From positions 62,001-126,000 of the forward strand of contig CAMDZW010000001.1 of NCBI GenBank assembly GCA_945911015.1: 64,000 nt of DNA, read 5' to 3'. Both the position numbers and the translations under genes were made by a program. Shown here in pieces: positions 1 through 7,753 of the stretch (position 1 is the stretch's first letter; the number at the start of each line of letters is the position of its first letter). Below the pieces are notes generated by a model. That model saw only the letters and a program-made list of their open reading frames with translations, had not been told where the DNA came from and did no database searches. This DNA comes from an uncultured Propionibacteriaceae bacterium. Lineage in GTDB: Bacteria > Actinomycetota > Actinomycetes > Propionibacteriales > Propionibacteriaceae.

Positions 1-689
1 AGCTCGCTCTTGACCGCGATCGCAGCCAGGGTCTGGCCGAAGACATCGTGCAGGTCGCGGCTGATCCGGGCACGTTCTTCACTGACGGCGGCCCCAGCGG
101 CTCGGTCGCGCGCTTCCTCGAGCTCGTGGAGCACTCGCAGCTGCCATCCCGACAGCCACCACCCGCCCAGGACCGCAGGCACCAGGACGACGCCGATCCC
201 GGCCAGATAACCAGCCTCCTGGGTGGGCCCCAGCACGGCAATCACGATGGCCCACGCCACCCCCACGGTCGCGAGCGCGATCACCGCCAGTTGCCACAGT
301 CGCATCACCATCACCACACAGCTGAGCCACAGCAGTGCGGTGAGCGCAGCAGCGAGCAGTCCCCATCGCTCGGCTCCGGTGATGACCGAGACCGCAACGG
401 CCGACGCCACGACGACGGCTGAGGCCACGACCAGCTGTCCGCGTTGGGCGGCGGTGAAGGCACGGCCGAGGAGACGGCCGATTCCCCATCGGGCCCACCA
501 GTCCAGACCAATCAACCCGAGCGCCCACACCACGAGCGCAACCACTCCCCGTACCGAAAGGTCGAGGTCCAGACCTCGAACAGCGATCAGAACGCCCAGC
601 AGAGGCGACACCGCACCCGCCCGGATGGCCCACTCGAGATAGCGGATCAACAGCTCCGGGTTGGTGCGACGGCGGGACATGGGATCCAT
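1..689 (-). CDS. Two-component sensor histidine kinase, N-terminal part (runs off the window)
   Basis: The protein begins at ATG 689 (MDPMSRRRTNPELL) and is still open at base 1, so only about 229 residues are visible. It shows several hydrophobic membrane segments followed by a short linker and the dimerisation/phosphoacceptor box SEERARISRDLHDVFGQTLA, which is the HisKA_3 motif of NarL/DesK-type sensor kinases with the phospho-accepting His in RDLHD. The ATPase domain and, presumably, the response regulator lie outside. It starts 9 nt after the stop of the CPBP protease on the same strand, so the two are probably cotranscribed. A second possible start is ATG 680. The signal sensed is unknown. 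Confidence 0.88.
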   Translation of the reverse strand, partial: MDPMSRRRTNPELLIRYLEWAIRAGAVSPLLGVLIAVRGLDLDLSVRGVVALVVWALGLIGLDWWARWGIGRLLGRAFTAAQRGQLVVASAVVVASAVAVSVITGAERWGLLAAALTALLWLSCVVMVMRLWQLAVIALATVGVAWAIVIAVLGPTQEAGYLAGIGVVLVPAVLGGWWLSGWQLRVLHELEEARDRAAGAAVSEERARISRDLHDVFGQTLAAIAVKSE

Positions 690-698
690 CTTGCAGGA

Positions 699-1604
699 TC
701 AGGCCGACGTCTTGCGACGGCTGACCAGCCAGGCGACGCCAGCGGCACCAAGCAGGACCACGTCGTAGATCAGCATGGCCGGCCCGGGATCCACGTCATT
801 GCGGGCCGCGAGAGCATCAATGCTGCCGACACCGAGCAGTCCGACCAGGAAGGAGAAGGTGTTGTGGACGGCGTGGATCAGAATCGGCACCTCGAGCCCG
901 CCGAGCCGCCAGGCGATGATCGTCAGGGACAGACCGAAGATGAAGTAGTAGCTGGCCATCCACGGATTCGCGACGAAGTGGGCGGTGGCGAACAGGGCGC
1001 TGGAGACGACCATGCCGATGACCAAGCCGAAGCCCCGCGGCGCCCAGGTCGCAGTCGCCCGGAACAGCAGGCCGCGGAAGGCCATCTCCTCACCAGCCGC
1101 CTGCAGCGGAGTGGTCAGGATGCAGATGATGATCAGCACCCACACCACCGGTGACGGCGGCTGAATGCCCGACAGCAGTGCCGATCCGATGAACAGCGCC
1201 CACACCGGGACGACGATGACCGCAGCCTTGGCCATCAGGCCCCAGCGGATCCGGCCCAGGACCGAGAGCAGGTCGGTCGCGGAGCCGTACAGCAGTTTCG
1301 ACAGCAGCAGGGATCCGGGGATGAGCAACATGAGCGCGACGTTCATGCCGATCAGCACGATGGGGCCGAGGACGAGCCCGCCGTTGAGCTGCGGGTACGG
1401 GATGGCCAGCAATCCGATGAGCAGGCCGATGACCTGACCGATCGCCATCACTACGACGACGCCGCCGATGGCGAGCAGACCGCGCCACCACTGGGTGGGA
1501 CCACAGATGTACGGGTAGGAGCGGGGATCCGGGGTGGGCGGTACTGCGGTGGTCGCCGCGCCGAGGATCGGCTCGCTGGTCGGGTCCTTCAGTGGTGAGG
1601 TCAT
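699..1604 (-). CDS. CPBP family intramembrane metalloprotease
   Basis: The 301-residue polytopic membrane protein carries the CPBP/CAAX-protease (Abi) signature: the EE-x3-R type motif AAGEEMAFRGLLFR, a following His motif (ALFATAHF) and a C-terminal HAVHNTFSF motif. These Glu and His residues form the metal site in the Rce1-like family. The start at ATG 1604 has a good ribosome site (GGAGGA about 8 nt upstream). It is the first gene of a likely operon with the downstream sensor kinase. An inverted repeat at 1683-1698 in its promoter region may bind the cognate response regulator. Substrate unknown; members act in protein maturation or bacteriocin self-protection. A paralogue lies at 14287-15312. 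Confidence 0.85.
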   Translation of the reverse strand: MTSPLKDPTSEPILGAATTAVPPTPDPRSYPYICGPTQWWRGLLAIGGVVVVMAIGQVIGLLIGLLAIPYPQLNGGLVLGPIVLIGMNVALMLLIPGSLLLSKLLYGSATDLLSVLGRIRWGLMAKAAVIVVPVWALFIGSALLSGIQPPSPVVWVLIIICILTTPLQAAGEEMAFRGLLFRATATWAPRGFGLVIGMVVSSALFATAHFVANPWMASYYFIFGLSLTIIAWRLGGLEVPILIHAVHNTFSFLVGLLGVGSIDALAARNDVDPGPAMLIYDVVLLGAAGVAWLVSRRKTSA

Positions 1605-1682
1605 GGCTCAATCCTCCACCCCTCCCCGGAGCGGCACCGGTGCCTTCACTCATCGGTTCTGCTGTGGTTCTCACAGATCGGC

Positions 1683-1698
1683 CATGACGAATGTCATG
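1683..1698. promoter_or_regulatory. Inverted repeat, candidate NarL-type response-regulator operator
   Basis: The sequence CATGACGAATGTCATG has perfect 6-bp arms (CATGAC/GTCATG) around a 4-nt centre. It lies 79 nt upstream of the protease/kinase operon (start 1604) and 35 nt upstream of ubiA (start 1733). The ATGAC-N4-GTCAT layout resembles sites of DesR/LiaR-like regulators, which pair with this kinase type. Function is inferred. Confidence 0.5.
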
Positions 1699-1732
1699 CT
1701 CTGCTCGCCCCACCCATTAGGCTGGCGCTGCC

Positions 1733-2644
1733 ATGACTTCCACTCACGAGACCTCCACCGATCCGGTGCCGCGTCGCCGCAGCCCTGCGGCCCTGCGCGC
1801 CGTCCGCCCGAAGCAGTGGATCAAGAACCTTCTGGTCTTCGCCGCGCCCCTGGCCGGCGGGCAACTGCTCGACGCCGGCGTCCTGGTGAAGTGTGTCGGC
1901 GCCTTCGTCGCCTTCTGCCTGGTCAGCGGCACGATCTATCTGGTCAACGACGCCCGCGATGTCGAGGAGGACCGGCTCCACCCCAAGAAGCGACTCCGGC
2001 CCATCGCGGCAGGCGAGCTGTCGGTGCCGGCTGCGCTGGTGCTGGCCGGGATCTGCGCCACCCTCGGCTTCGGCCTTGGATTCTGGGTGTCGATCACGCT
2101 CGGGGTCACCCTCGCGGTCTACGCGGTCATCCAGGTGATGTATTCGCTGTTCCTCAAGGACCTCCCGGTCATCGACCTGGCGGTGGTGGCCTCCGGGTTC
2201 CTCCTGCGTGCCGTTGCCGGTGGTGTGGCGACCGAGATCGAGCTGAGCCAGTGGTTCCTGCTCGTGGCGTCCTTCGGCTCACTGTTCATGGTCGCCGGGA
2301 AGCGCTACTCGGAGCTGGTCGCGCTCGGCCCCGAGTCCGGCACCCGCAGATCGCTGCAGCGGTACTCGAGCTCCTATCTGCGGTTCGTGTGGATGGTTGC
2401 CGCCGGCATGGTGGTGATGTCGTACTCGTTGTGGGCGTTCGAGAACCAGCACAAGGGCCCCTGGGATGTGCCGTGGACCGCCCTGTCGATCGCACCATTG
2501 GCCCTGGGTCTGTTCCAGTACGCACTCGAGGTTGACCGCGGTGAGGCCGGGGCGCCCGAGGACGTGGTGTTGACCGATCATGTGCTGCAGGTGCTGGTCG
2601 GAATCTGGCTGGTGTTGGTCGCGGTGGCAGTCTTCATCCCATGA
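1733..2644 (+). CDS. Decaprenyl-phosphate phosphoribosyltransferase (UbiA superfamily)
   Basis: This 303-residue membrane protein transfers 5-phosphoribosyl from PRPP to decaprenyl phosphate, the first step toward decaprenylphosphoryl-arabinose (DPA). It resembles M. tuberculosis Rv3806c: it opens with the conserved RPKQWIKNLLVFAAPLAGGQ stretch and has the first Asp-rich motif NDARDVEEDRLHPKKRLRP expected of UbiA prenyltransferases, followed by about eight hydrophobic segments. A TAGGCT -10-like box lies 9 nt before the ATG, so the leader is very short. Its stop overlaps the dprE1 start (ATGA), and ubiA-dprE1-dprE2 together form the DPA-synthesis unit. The function is assigned from family and context. 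Confidence 0.9.
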   Translation: MTSTHETSTDPVPRRRSPAALRAVRPKQWIKNLLVFAAPLAGGQLLDAGVLVKCVGAFVAFCLVSGTIYLVNDARDVEEDRLHPKKRLRPIAAGELSVPAALVLAGICATLGFGLGFWVSITLGVTLAVYAVIQVMYSLFLKDLPVIDLAVVASGFLLRAVAGGVATEIELSQWFLLVASFGSLFMVAGKRYSELVALGPESGTRRSLQRYSSSYLRFVWMVAAGMVVMSYSLWAFENQHKGPWDVPWTALSIAPLALGLFQYALEVDRGEAGAPEDVVLTDHVLQVLVGIWLVLVAVAVFIP

Positions 2645-4050
2645 GCACGGATCGATCCACGATGCGCCGGCTGACCGGTTGGGGACGCACGATGCCAGCG
2701 ACCACCGAGGTCGCTCGCCCAGTGACCGTCGATGAAACCATCGATCTCGTACGGGAGACGTCCCGTACTCATGGGCCCAGGTCGCGCGGGCTGACCGCCC
2801 GCGGGCTGGGCCGCAGCTACGGCGATCCGGCGCAGAACAGCGGCGGACTGACGCTCGACCTGACCGGCATGAACCGCATCCTCGCGGTGGACGCAGCCGC
2901 TGACGCCGCAGACGACGGATACCGCGAGCCGACCGTGGTGGTCGAGGCCGGCGTCGATCTGGACACCTTGATGAAGGTGCTGCTGCCGTTTGGCCTGTGG
3001 ATCCCGGTGCTGCCCGGCACCCGGCAGGTGACCGTGGGCGGTGCCATCGGCTCCGACGTGCACGGCAAGAACCATCACACCCAGGGTTCGTTCGGCAACC
3101 ATGTGCGCAGTCTCGACCTGTTGACCGCCGATGGGCAGGTGACGACCTTGACACCGGACGGGCCGGACGCGGACCTGTTCTGGGCGACCGTCGGCGGGAT
3201 GGGACTGACCGGGATCGTGCTGCGCGCCACGGTGGCACTGCAACGGGTCGAGACCGCCTATTTCCTGGTCGACACCGACCGGTGCGCGAATCTGGACGAG
3301 CTGATGGCACAGATGGTCGCCCGCGATGACGACCACACCTATTCCGTGGCATGGTTCGATGCGGTGACCACCGGCGAACGCATGGGGCGTGCGGTGCTGA
3401 CCCTCGGCGACAAGGCTCGGTTGGAGGACCTGCCGCCTCGGCTCGCGGCTGATCCGTTGGCGTTCTCCGCGCCGAGTCTGGGCACCGTGCCCGCGGTCTT
3501 CCCCAACGGGATGGTCAACGCGATGACCGCCAGGTTGTTCAGCGAGGCATGGTTCCGCAAAGCGCCGGCTCATCGGGTCGGTGAGGTGCAGAACATCACC
3601 CAGTTCTTCCACCCGCTGGACATTGCGCAGAATTGGAATCGTGGCTACGGCCCGGGCGGCTTCCTGCAGTATCAGTTCGTGATGCCGTTCGGAGCCGAGG
3701 ACGCCTTCCGTCGCAGCGTCGAGCTGATCACCGGCTCTGGCCACTACTCGTGTCTGAACGTGTTGAAGCGGTTCGGTCAGGGCAATGCCGGGATGCTCTC
3801 CTTCCCGACACCGGGATGGACGCTGACAGCCGACTTCCCGATCAAGCCCGGACTCGAGCAGTTGTGCGATGCCCTTGATCAGCTGGTGCTGTCGGTCGGC
3901 GGCAGACTCTATCTGGCCAAGGATTCACGGATGCGGGCCGACACCTTCGCCACCATGTATCCCCGACTCGAGGAGTTCCGGCGAGTCCGTGAGCGGGTGG
4001 ACCCGACCGGTCTGTTCACCTCCGACCTGGCCCGACGACTTGAGATCTGA
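2641..4050 (+). CDS. dprE1: Decaprenylphospho-beta-D-ribofuranose 2-oxidase
   Basis: DprE1 is the FAD-dependent oxidase that turns decaprenylphosphoryl-ribose into its 2-keto form, at the membrane face. The 469-residue length matches the family (about 460). The VAO-type FAD-binding motifs are seen at residues 57-66 (GRSYGDPAQN) and about 131-153 (GGAIGSDVHGKNHH, then GSFGNHVRS), and the C-terminus has the family AKDSRM and DLARRLE motifs. At the position I align with M. tuberculosis Cys387 (the benzothiazinone target, in GWN-x-C-V-D-F) this protein has Thr396 (GWTLTADFPI). The gene overlaps ubiA by 4 nt and is followed by dprE2 16 nt later. Confidence 0.93.
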   Translation: MSTDRSTMRRLTGWGRTMPATTEVARPVTVDETIDLVRETSRTHGPRSRGLTARGLGRSYGDPAQNSGGLTLDLTGMNRILAVDAAADAADDGYREPTVVVEAGVDLDTLMKVLLPFGLWIPVLPGTRQVTVGGAIGSDVHGKNHHTQGSFGNHVRSLDLLTADGQVTTLTPDGPDADLFWATVGGMGLTGIVLRATVALQRVETAYFLVDTDRCANLDELMAQMVARDDDHTYSVAWFDAVTTGERMGRAVLTLGDKARLEDLPPRLAADPLAFSAPSLGTVPAVFPNGMVNAMTARLFSEAWFRKAPAHRVGEVQNITQFFHPLDIAQNWNRGYGPGGFLQYQFVMPFGAEDAFRRSVELITGSGHYSCLNVLKRFGQGNAGMLSFPTPGWTLTADFPIKPGLEQLCDALDQLVLSVGGRLYLAKDSRMRADTFATMYPRLEEFRRVRERVDPTGLFTSDLARRLEI

Positions 4051-4066
4051 TGAGAGGACCAATTCG

Positions 4067-4822
4067 ATGATGGACGCCCTCGGCGCTCCCCAGACCCTGC
4101 TGCTGCTCGGCGGGACCTCCGACATCGCGGTGGCGATTGCGCGACGCTATGCCGCGAATCGTCCGCTGAAGGTGATCCTTGCTGCCCGGGACACCCCGCG
4201 CCGCACCAAGGTCGCCGCGGAGCTGAGCGATGTCGGTTGCGTGGTCAGCGAGGTCGACTTCGACGCCCATGACACCACCGGCCACGAGGCGACCATCGAG
4301 AGCTGCTTCGCCGACGGCGATGTCGACGTCGCCGTGGTGGCCTTCGGTGTGCTCGGCGATCCCGAACAGGCTTGGACCAATGCCGACGCCGCCCTCGAAC
4401 TGGCCACGGTCAACTACTCTGCACCGGTCCATGTCGGCGTGCTGCTCGCCGCACGCATGAAGGCCCAGAAGCACGGCACGATCGTCGCCCTGTCGAGCGT
4501 TGCCGGAGAACGAGTGCGGCGTTCCAACTTCGTCTACGGCTCGACCAAGGCCGGGATGGACGGCTTCTACACCGGTCTGGGCTATGCGCTGCGCGAGCAC
4601 GGCGTCCATGTGCTGGTGGTCCGCCCCGGGTTCGTGAAGTCGAAGATGACCGAAGGTCTCGGTGCGGCGCCCCTGTCGACCACCCCTGACGATGTCGCCG
4701 AGCTGACCGTCAAGGCAGTCAAGGCCAAGAAGACCGCCATCTGGGCGCCGCCCCCGTTCCGGCTGGTGATGTTGGTGTTGAAGGCGCTGCCCACCCCGAT
4801 CTTCCGCCTGCTGCCGTTCTGA
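4067..4822 (+). CDS. dprE2: Decaprenylphospho-beta-D-erythro-pentofuranosid-2-ulose 2-reductase
   Basis: DprE2 is a short-chain dehydrogenase that reduces the DprE1 product to decaprenylphosphoryl-arabinose with NADH. The 251-residue protein has the nucleotide-binding turn LLLGGTSDIAVAIA at its N-terminus, the catalytic Ser in VALSSVAGE and the YxxxK pair in FVYGSTKAG. The start is ATG 4067 (or 4070), preceded by a GAGAGG ribosome site; a longer in-frame reading back to 3869 lies inside dprE1 and is not used. Its stop codon and that of the convergent citrate synthase are both contained in the 12-bp palindrome TGAGCCGGCTCA at 4820-4831. Confidence 0.92.
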   Translation: MMDALGAPQTLLLLGGTSDIAVAIARRYAANRPLKVILAARDTPRRTKVAAELSDVGCVVSEVDFDAHDTTGHEATIESCFADGDVDVAVVAFGVLGDPEQAWTNADAALELATVNYSAPVHVGVLLAARMKAQKHGTIVALSSVAGERVRRSNFVYGSTKAGMDGFYTGLGYALREHGVHVLVVRPGFVKSKMTEGLGAAPLSTTPDDVAELTVKAVKAKKTAIWAPPPFRLVMLVLKALPTPIFRLLPF

Positions 4823-4828
4823 GCCGGC

Positions 4829-5962
4829 TCACCAACCGATGACGGCCGGGCCGGTGTAGCGGGCCACCGGCCGGATGATCTTGGTCGACCGTGCCTGCTC
4901 CAGGACATGTGCACCCCAGCCGACCACCCGCGCCACGGCGAAGGTCGGTGTGAACAACGACCGCGGCAGGCCGCACAACTCCATCACCACACCAGCCCAG
5001 AATTCGACATTGGTGTGCAGATCGGCGTGCGGCTTGAGATCGTTCAGGGCCGCGATGACCTCGGTCTCGACCGCCCGGGCGAAACTCGCCAGCTGACCGC
5101 CGAGCTCGTCGGCGGTTTCACGCATCAGCACGGCCCGCGGATCGGCCGTGCGGTAGACCGCATGTCCGAAGCCCATGATCCGCTCACCCGCGGCCACTTG
5201 TGATCGGACCCACTCCCGTACGCGTTCGGCGTCGCCGATCTCGTCCAGAGCGTCCAGTGCCCGGTCCGGAGCACCACCGTGGAGCGGCCCGGCGAAGGCC
5301 CCGATCGCGCCGCAGATCGCGGCCGCGACATCGGAGCCAGTGGAGGTGATCACCCGAGCGGTGAAAGCGGATGCGGAGAATCCGTGATCGATGGTCGCCA
5401 CCAGGTATCGGTTGACCGCCGTGACCATCTCCGGAGCTGGCTCGATGCCCGAGGTCAGCCACAGCCAGTTGGCTGCCACGCCCAGATCGTCCCGCGGGGC
5501 GAGTGGGGCCAGCCCGTGTCGGAGCCGATGGAGTGCCGCCTGGATCACCGGTGTCAGCGCAGCGATCCGTAACACTTGATCCCGTACGGTGTCGGGCTCA
5601 CTTCCCCATACCGGCGGGAGATCGTCCACCGATCCGAGCAGGGACAGAGCGGTCCGCAGCCGTGCCATCGAGGCACGCTCGGCGCCGGCCATGGCGATCG
5701 CGGGCAGCAGCTCGACCAACGCGTCGGGAAGCTGCTGGGCAGCCTGCCAGCGATCATTCCACGCAGTCCGTGCACCGTCGTCGGGGAGGTGCCCGGCGAT
5801 CATCAGGTGAGCGGCGTCCTCGAACCCGACGGTGCGCGCCAACTCGATAGCGTCGTGCTGACGATAGTGGAACCGGCCTTCGGTGCCGCGGACATCGCCC
5901 AGCTCGGTGTCGGCAACGATCACGTTCTTCAACCCAGGTGGGGCCATCAGTGTCTCGGTCAT
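4829..5962 (-). CDS. Citrate synthase / 2-methylcitrate synthase family protein
   Basis: This 377-residue enzyme of the citrate synthase family condenses acetyl-CoA (or propionyl-CoA) with oxaloacetate. It has the catalytic His motifs GPLHGGAPDRALD and GFGHAVYR and the C-terminal segment IIRPVARYTGP. The third catalytic position reads NVEFWAG, a Glu where the E. coli type has Asp (NVDFYSG); from memory this Glu is usual in the actinobacterial CitA-like branch. I prefer ATG 5962 over an in-frame GTG at 5971. It is divergent from a second, DNA-binding citrate synthase (start 6053), with a 90-nt shared promoter region containing inverted repeats. Whether its substrate is acetyl- or propionyl-CoA cannot be told. 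Confidence 0.87.
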   Translation of the reverse strand: MTETLMAPPGLKNVIVADTELGDVRGTEGRFHYRQHDAIELARTVGFEDAAHLMIAGHLPDDGARTAWNDRWQAAQQLPDALVELLPAIAMAGAERASMARLRTALSLLGSVDDLPPVWGSEPDTVRDQVLRIAALTPVIQAALHRLRHGLAPLAPRDDLGVAANWLWLTSGIEPAPEMVTAVNRYLVATIDHGFSASAFTARVITSTGSDVAAAICGAIGAFAGPLHGGAPDRALDALDEIGDAERVREWVRSQVAAGERIMGFGHAVYRTADPRAVLMRETADELGGQLASFARAVETEVIAALNDLKPHADLHTNVEFWAGVVMELCGLPRSLFTPTFAVARVVGWGAHVLEQARSTKIIRPVARYTGPAVIGW

Positions 5963-5995
5963 GGTCCCCACTCAACTCCGGGATTGACTCACGGT

Positions 5996-6015
5996 TCAAC
6001 GTTGATCCTGTCAAC
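5996..6015. promoter_or_regulatory. Overlapping inverted repeats between divergent citrate synthase genes
   Basis: TCAACGTTGA (5996-6005) is a perfect palindrome and overlaps GTTGA-TCCTG-TCAAC (6001-6015); a further TTGAC half-site lies at about 5974-5978. The cluster sits between the two start codons (5962 and 6053), just upstream of a CAGACT -10-like box at 6041-6046. The DNA-binding citrate synthase at 6053 is an obvious candidate to bind it, which is inference. Confidence 0.45.
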
Positions 6016-6052
6016 ACTGGCTGCCGAACGTGCCACGAGGCAGACTGTTCCA

Positions 6053-7219
6053 ATGGCCGACAACGAATGGCTCAGCTCGGACCAGGTGGCTCGCCATCTC
6101 GGGGTGAAACTGCAGACTGTCTATGCCTATGTCAGCAGGGGTGTGCTCCTTCCCGTACGCCGTGACGGCAGGCGCGGCAGCTGGTTCGCCGCTGCCGAGA
6201 TCGCTGCCCTGACAACCAAGGCCGGCACTGCCCCGGTACGGCGTCGGCGTGCACCGGGGATCGCTGACGACATCCGGACCGCCATCACCTGGCTCGACGA
6301 GGACCATTTCGCCTACCGCGGACACGACGTCGTCGAGCTGGTCGCCAGCCACACCTTCGAGGACGTCTGCACGCTGCTGTGGGAACGACCGGCGAGTTTC
6401 GAGGCCGCGCCGACCCAGGTGCCCGAGGTGGGCGAACCGTATGACCGGCTGCTGATGGCGGTCACCCAGACCGGTGCCGCCGACCAGGGACGCGGCGACC
6501 TGTCCCCTGATGCGGTTGCCGCTGCCGGTGCCCGCTGCATCGCCGCCGGCGTCGACGCGCTGGGCGGAACCCTCGGTCCCTCCGGTACGGGACAGGTCGC
6601 GACCGCAGTGGCCGGGCTCCTGTCCGGCCGTACGAGAAGGCGCGGGTCCCGACTGGTCCGACTGGTCGACACGGCCCTGATGCTCACCGCCGACCATGAT
6701 CTGGCACTGTCCACGACCGCGGTCCGGGTGGCGGCCAGCGTCCGCGCCGACCCATACGCCGCGATCACCGCCGGGCTGGCCGCGGCCCGCAGCCCAGCCC
6801 ATGGCACCGCCTCCCGCGCGGCTCGCCAGCTCCTGATGGATACGATCGACGATCCGGCCGGAGTGCTCAACGACGTCTTGGCCGGCTCCCGTCAGCCCCA
6901 CGGATTCGGCCACCGTGTGCTCCGCGAAGCCGACCGTCGGGCGGATCTGTTGCTCCCGATGCTGCTGGAGCGAGCCCCTGCTCGGATCCGCGATGCCTGG
7001 GCACTGGTGATCGACGGTCTGTGGGAACGTCGCGGGCTGCCACCCAATGTCGATCTTGCACTCGCGGCACTGTGTGTCGTCGAGGGGTTGCGGCCCGACG
7101 GCGGCGAGATCATCTTTGCCCTGGCCCGGATCGCGGGCTGGACTGCGCACGCCATGGAGGAGTACGCCGCCGATCCGCTGCGGTTCCGACTCCGTGGGGT
7201 CTATGTCGGACCTCGATGA
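6053..7219 (+). CDS. Citrate synthase with N-terminal helix-turn-helix DNA-binding domain
   Basis: The first ~60 of 388 residues form a MerR/excisionase-like helix-turn-helix (SSDQVARHLGVKLQTVYAYV, then a wing with RRDGRRGSWF), and the rest is a citrate synthase domain. The catalytic residues seem to be present: AHGTASRAAR, PHGFGHRVLRE and PPNVDLALAA (His, His, Asp). The start ATG 6053 is set by the beginning of the HTH and by a CAGACT -10-like box 6 nt upstream. The gene may encode an enzyme, a metabolite-sensing regulator or both. It is divergent from a plain citrate synthase and probably controls the shared promoter. The family exists in actinobacteria; its role is little known. Confidence 0.85.
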   Translation: MADNEWLSSDQVARHLGVKLQTVYAYVSRGVLLPVRRDGRRGSWFAAAEIAALTTKAGTAPVRRRRAPGIADDIRTAITWLDEDHFAYRGHDVVELVASHTFEDVCTLLWERPASFEAAPTQVPEVGEPYDRLLMAVTQTGAADQGRGDLSPDAVAAAGARCIAAGVDALGGTLGPSGTGQVATAVAGLLSGRTRRRGSRLVRLVDTALMLTADHDLALSTTAVRVAASVRADPYAAITAGLAAARSPAHGTASRAARQLLMDTIDDPAGVLNDVLAGSRQPHGFGHRVLREADRRADLLLPMLLERAPARIRDAWALVIDGLWERRGLPPNVDLALAALCVVEGLRPDGGEIIFALARIAGWTAHAMEEYAADPLRFRLRGVYVGPR

Positions 7220-7354
7220 ACGAATCGCCGACGGATTTTCGCGAGAGTGCCGATTCCGCCGTGGTTCGATCGTCATCACGGTGAGAGCTCGATCCGTTGC
7301 CCCAACACACCGATGGGGCCCAACCAGAGATCGACCAACCGAGAGGACGCGACC

Positions 7355-7750
7355 ATGCACTACACACTCCTGATCCACGCACCGGAACCGCAGCCCGGTG
7401 AGGTCCCCGACGAGGCATTCGCCGAAATGGAGCAGGCCTTCGGGACCTATCTGACCGCGCTCCACGAGGCCGGGGTCCTGCTCGGCGCCGAAATGCTGCT
7501 GCCCCAGCACGACAGCACCACGGTGAGCCGTCGTACCGGTGCGACTCAGGTCCAGGACGGGCCGTTCGCCGAGACCAAGGAAGCGCTGGCCGGGGTGTTC
7601 ATCCTCGACGTCACCGATCTCGACGCCGCCCTGGCCTGGGCGGAGAAGTGTCCTGCCGCCTCGTACGGCACCGTCGAGGTCCGACCAGTCGCGATCAGCG
7701 GCCACGGCGGGGTTTGGTCGACACCGGATTGTCCGGCCAGGCCGGCTTGA
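7355..7750 (+). CDS. YCII/DGPF-domain protein, partner of an ECF42 sigma factor
   Basis: The 131-residue protein has the DGPF motif in VQDGPFAETKEALAGVF, diagnostic of the YCII-related/DGPF family, a small ferredoxin-like alpha/beta fold. Start ATG 7355 (MHYTLLIHAPEP) has a GAGAGGA ribosome site. It precedes the sigma factor gene by 3 nt. DGPF genes are the standard neighbours of ECF42 sigma factors, where they are thought to be regulon members or accessory proteins. Biochemical function is unknown. Confidence 0.87.
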   Translation: MHYTLLIHAPEPQPGEVPDEAFAEMEQAFGTYLTALHEAGVLLGAEMLLPQHDSTTVSRRTGATQVQDGPFAETKEALAGVFILDVTDLDAALAWAEKCPAASYGTVEVRPVAISGHGGVWSTPDCPARPA

Positions 7751-7753
7751 GCG

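Noticed and set aside
4820-4831. TGAGCCGGCTCA palindrome as a regulatory site
   Set aside because: It consists of the two convergent stop codons plus GCC/GGC; with 12 bp and that constraint it may be chance, and it is too short for a terminator.
4829-5962. Citrate synthase judged inactive because of Glu at the Asp position
   Set aside because: The Glu form (N-V-E-F) is common in the CitA-like actinobacterial branch as I recall it.
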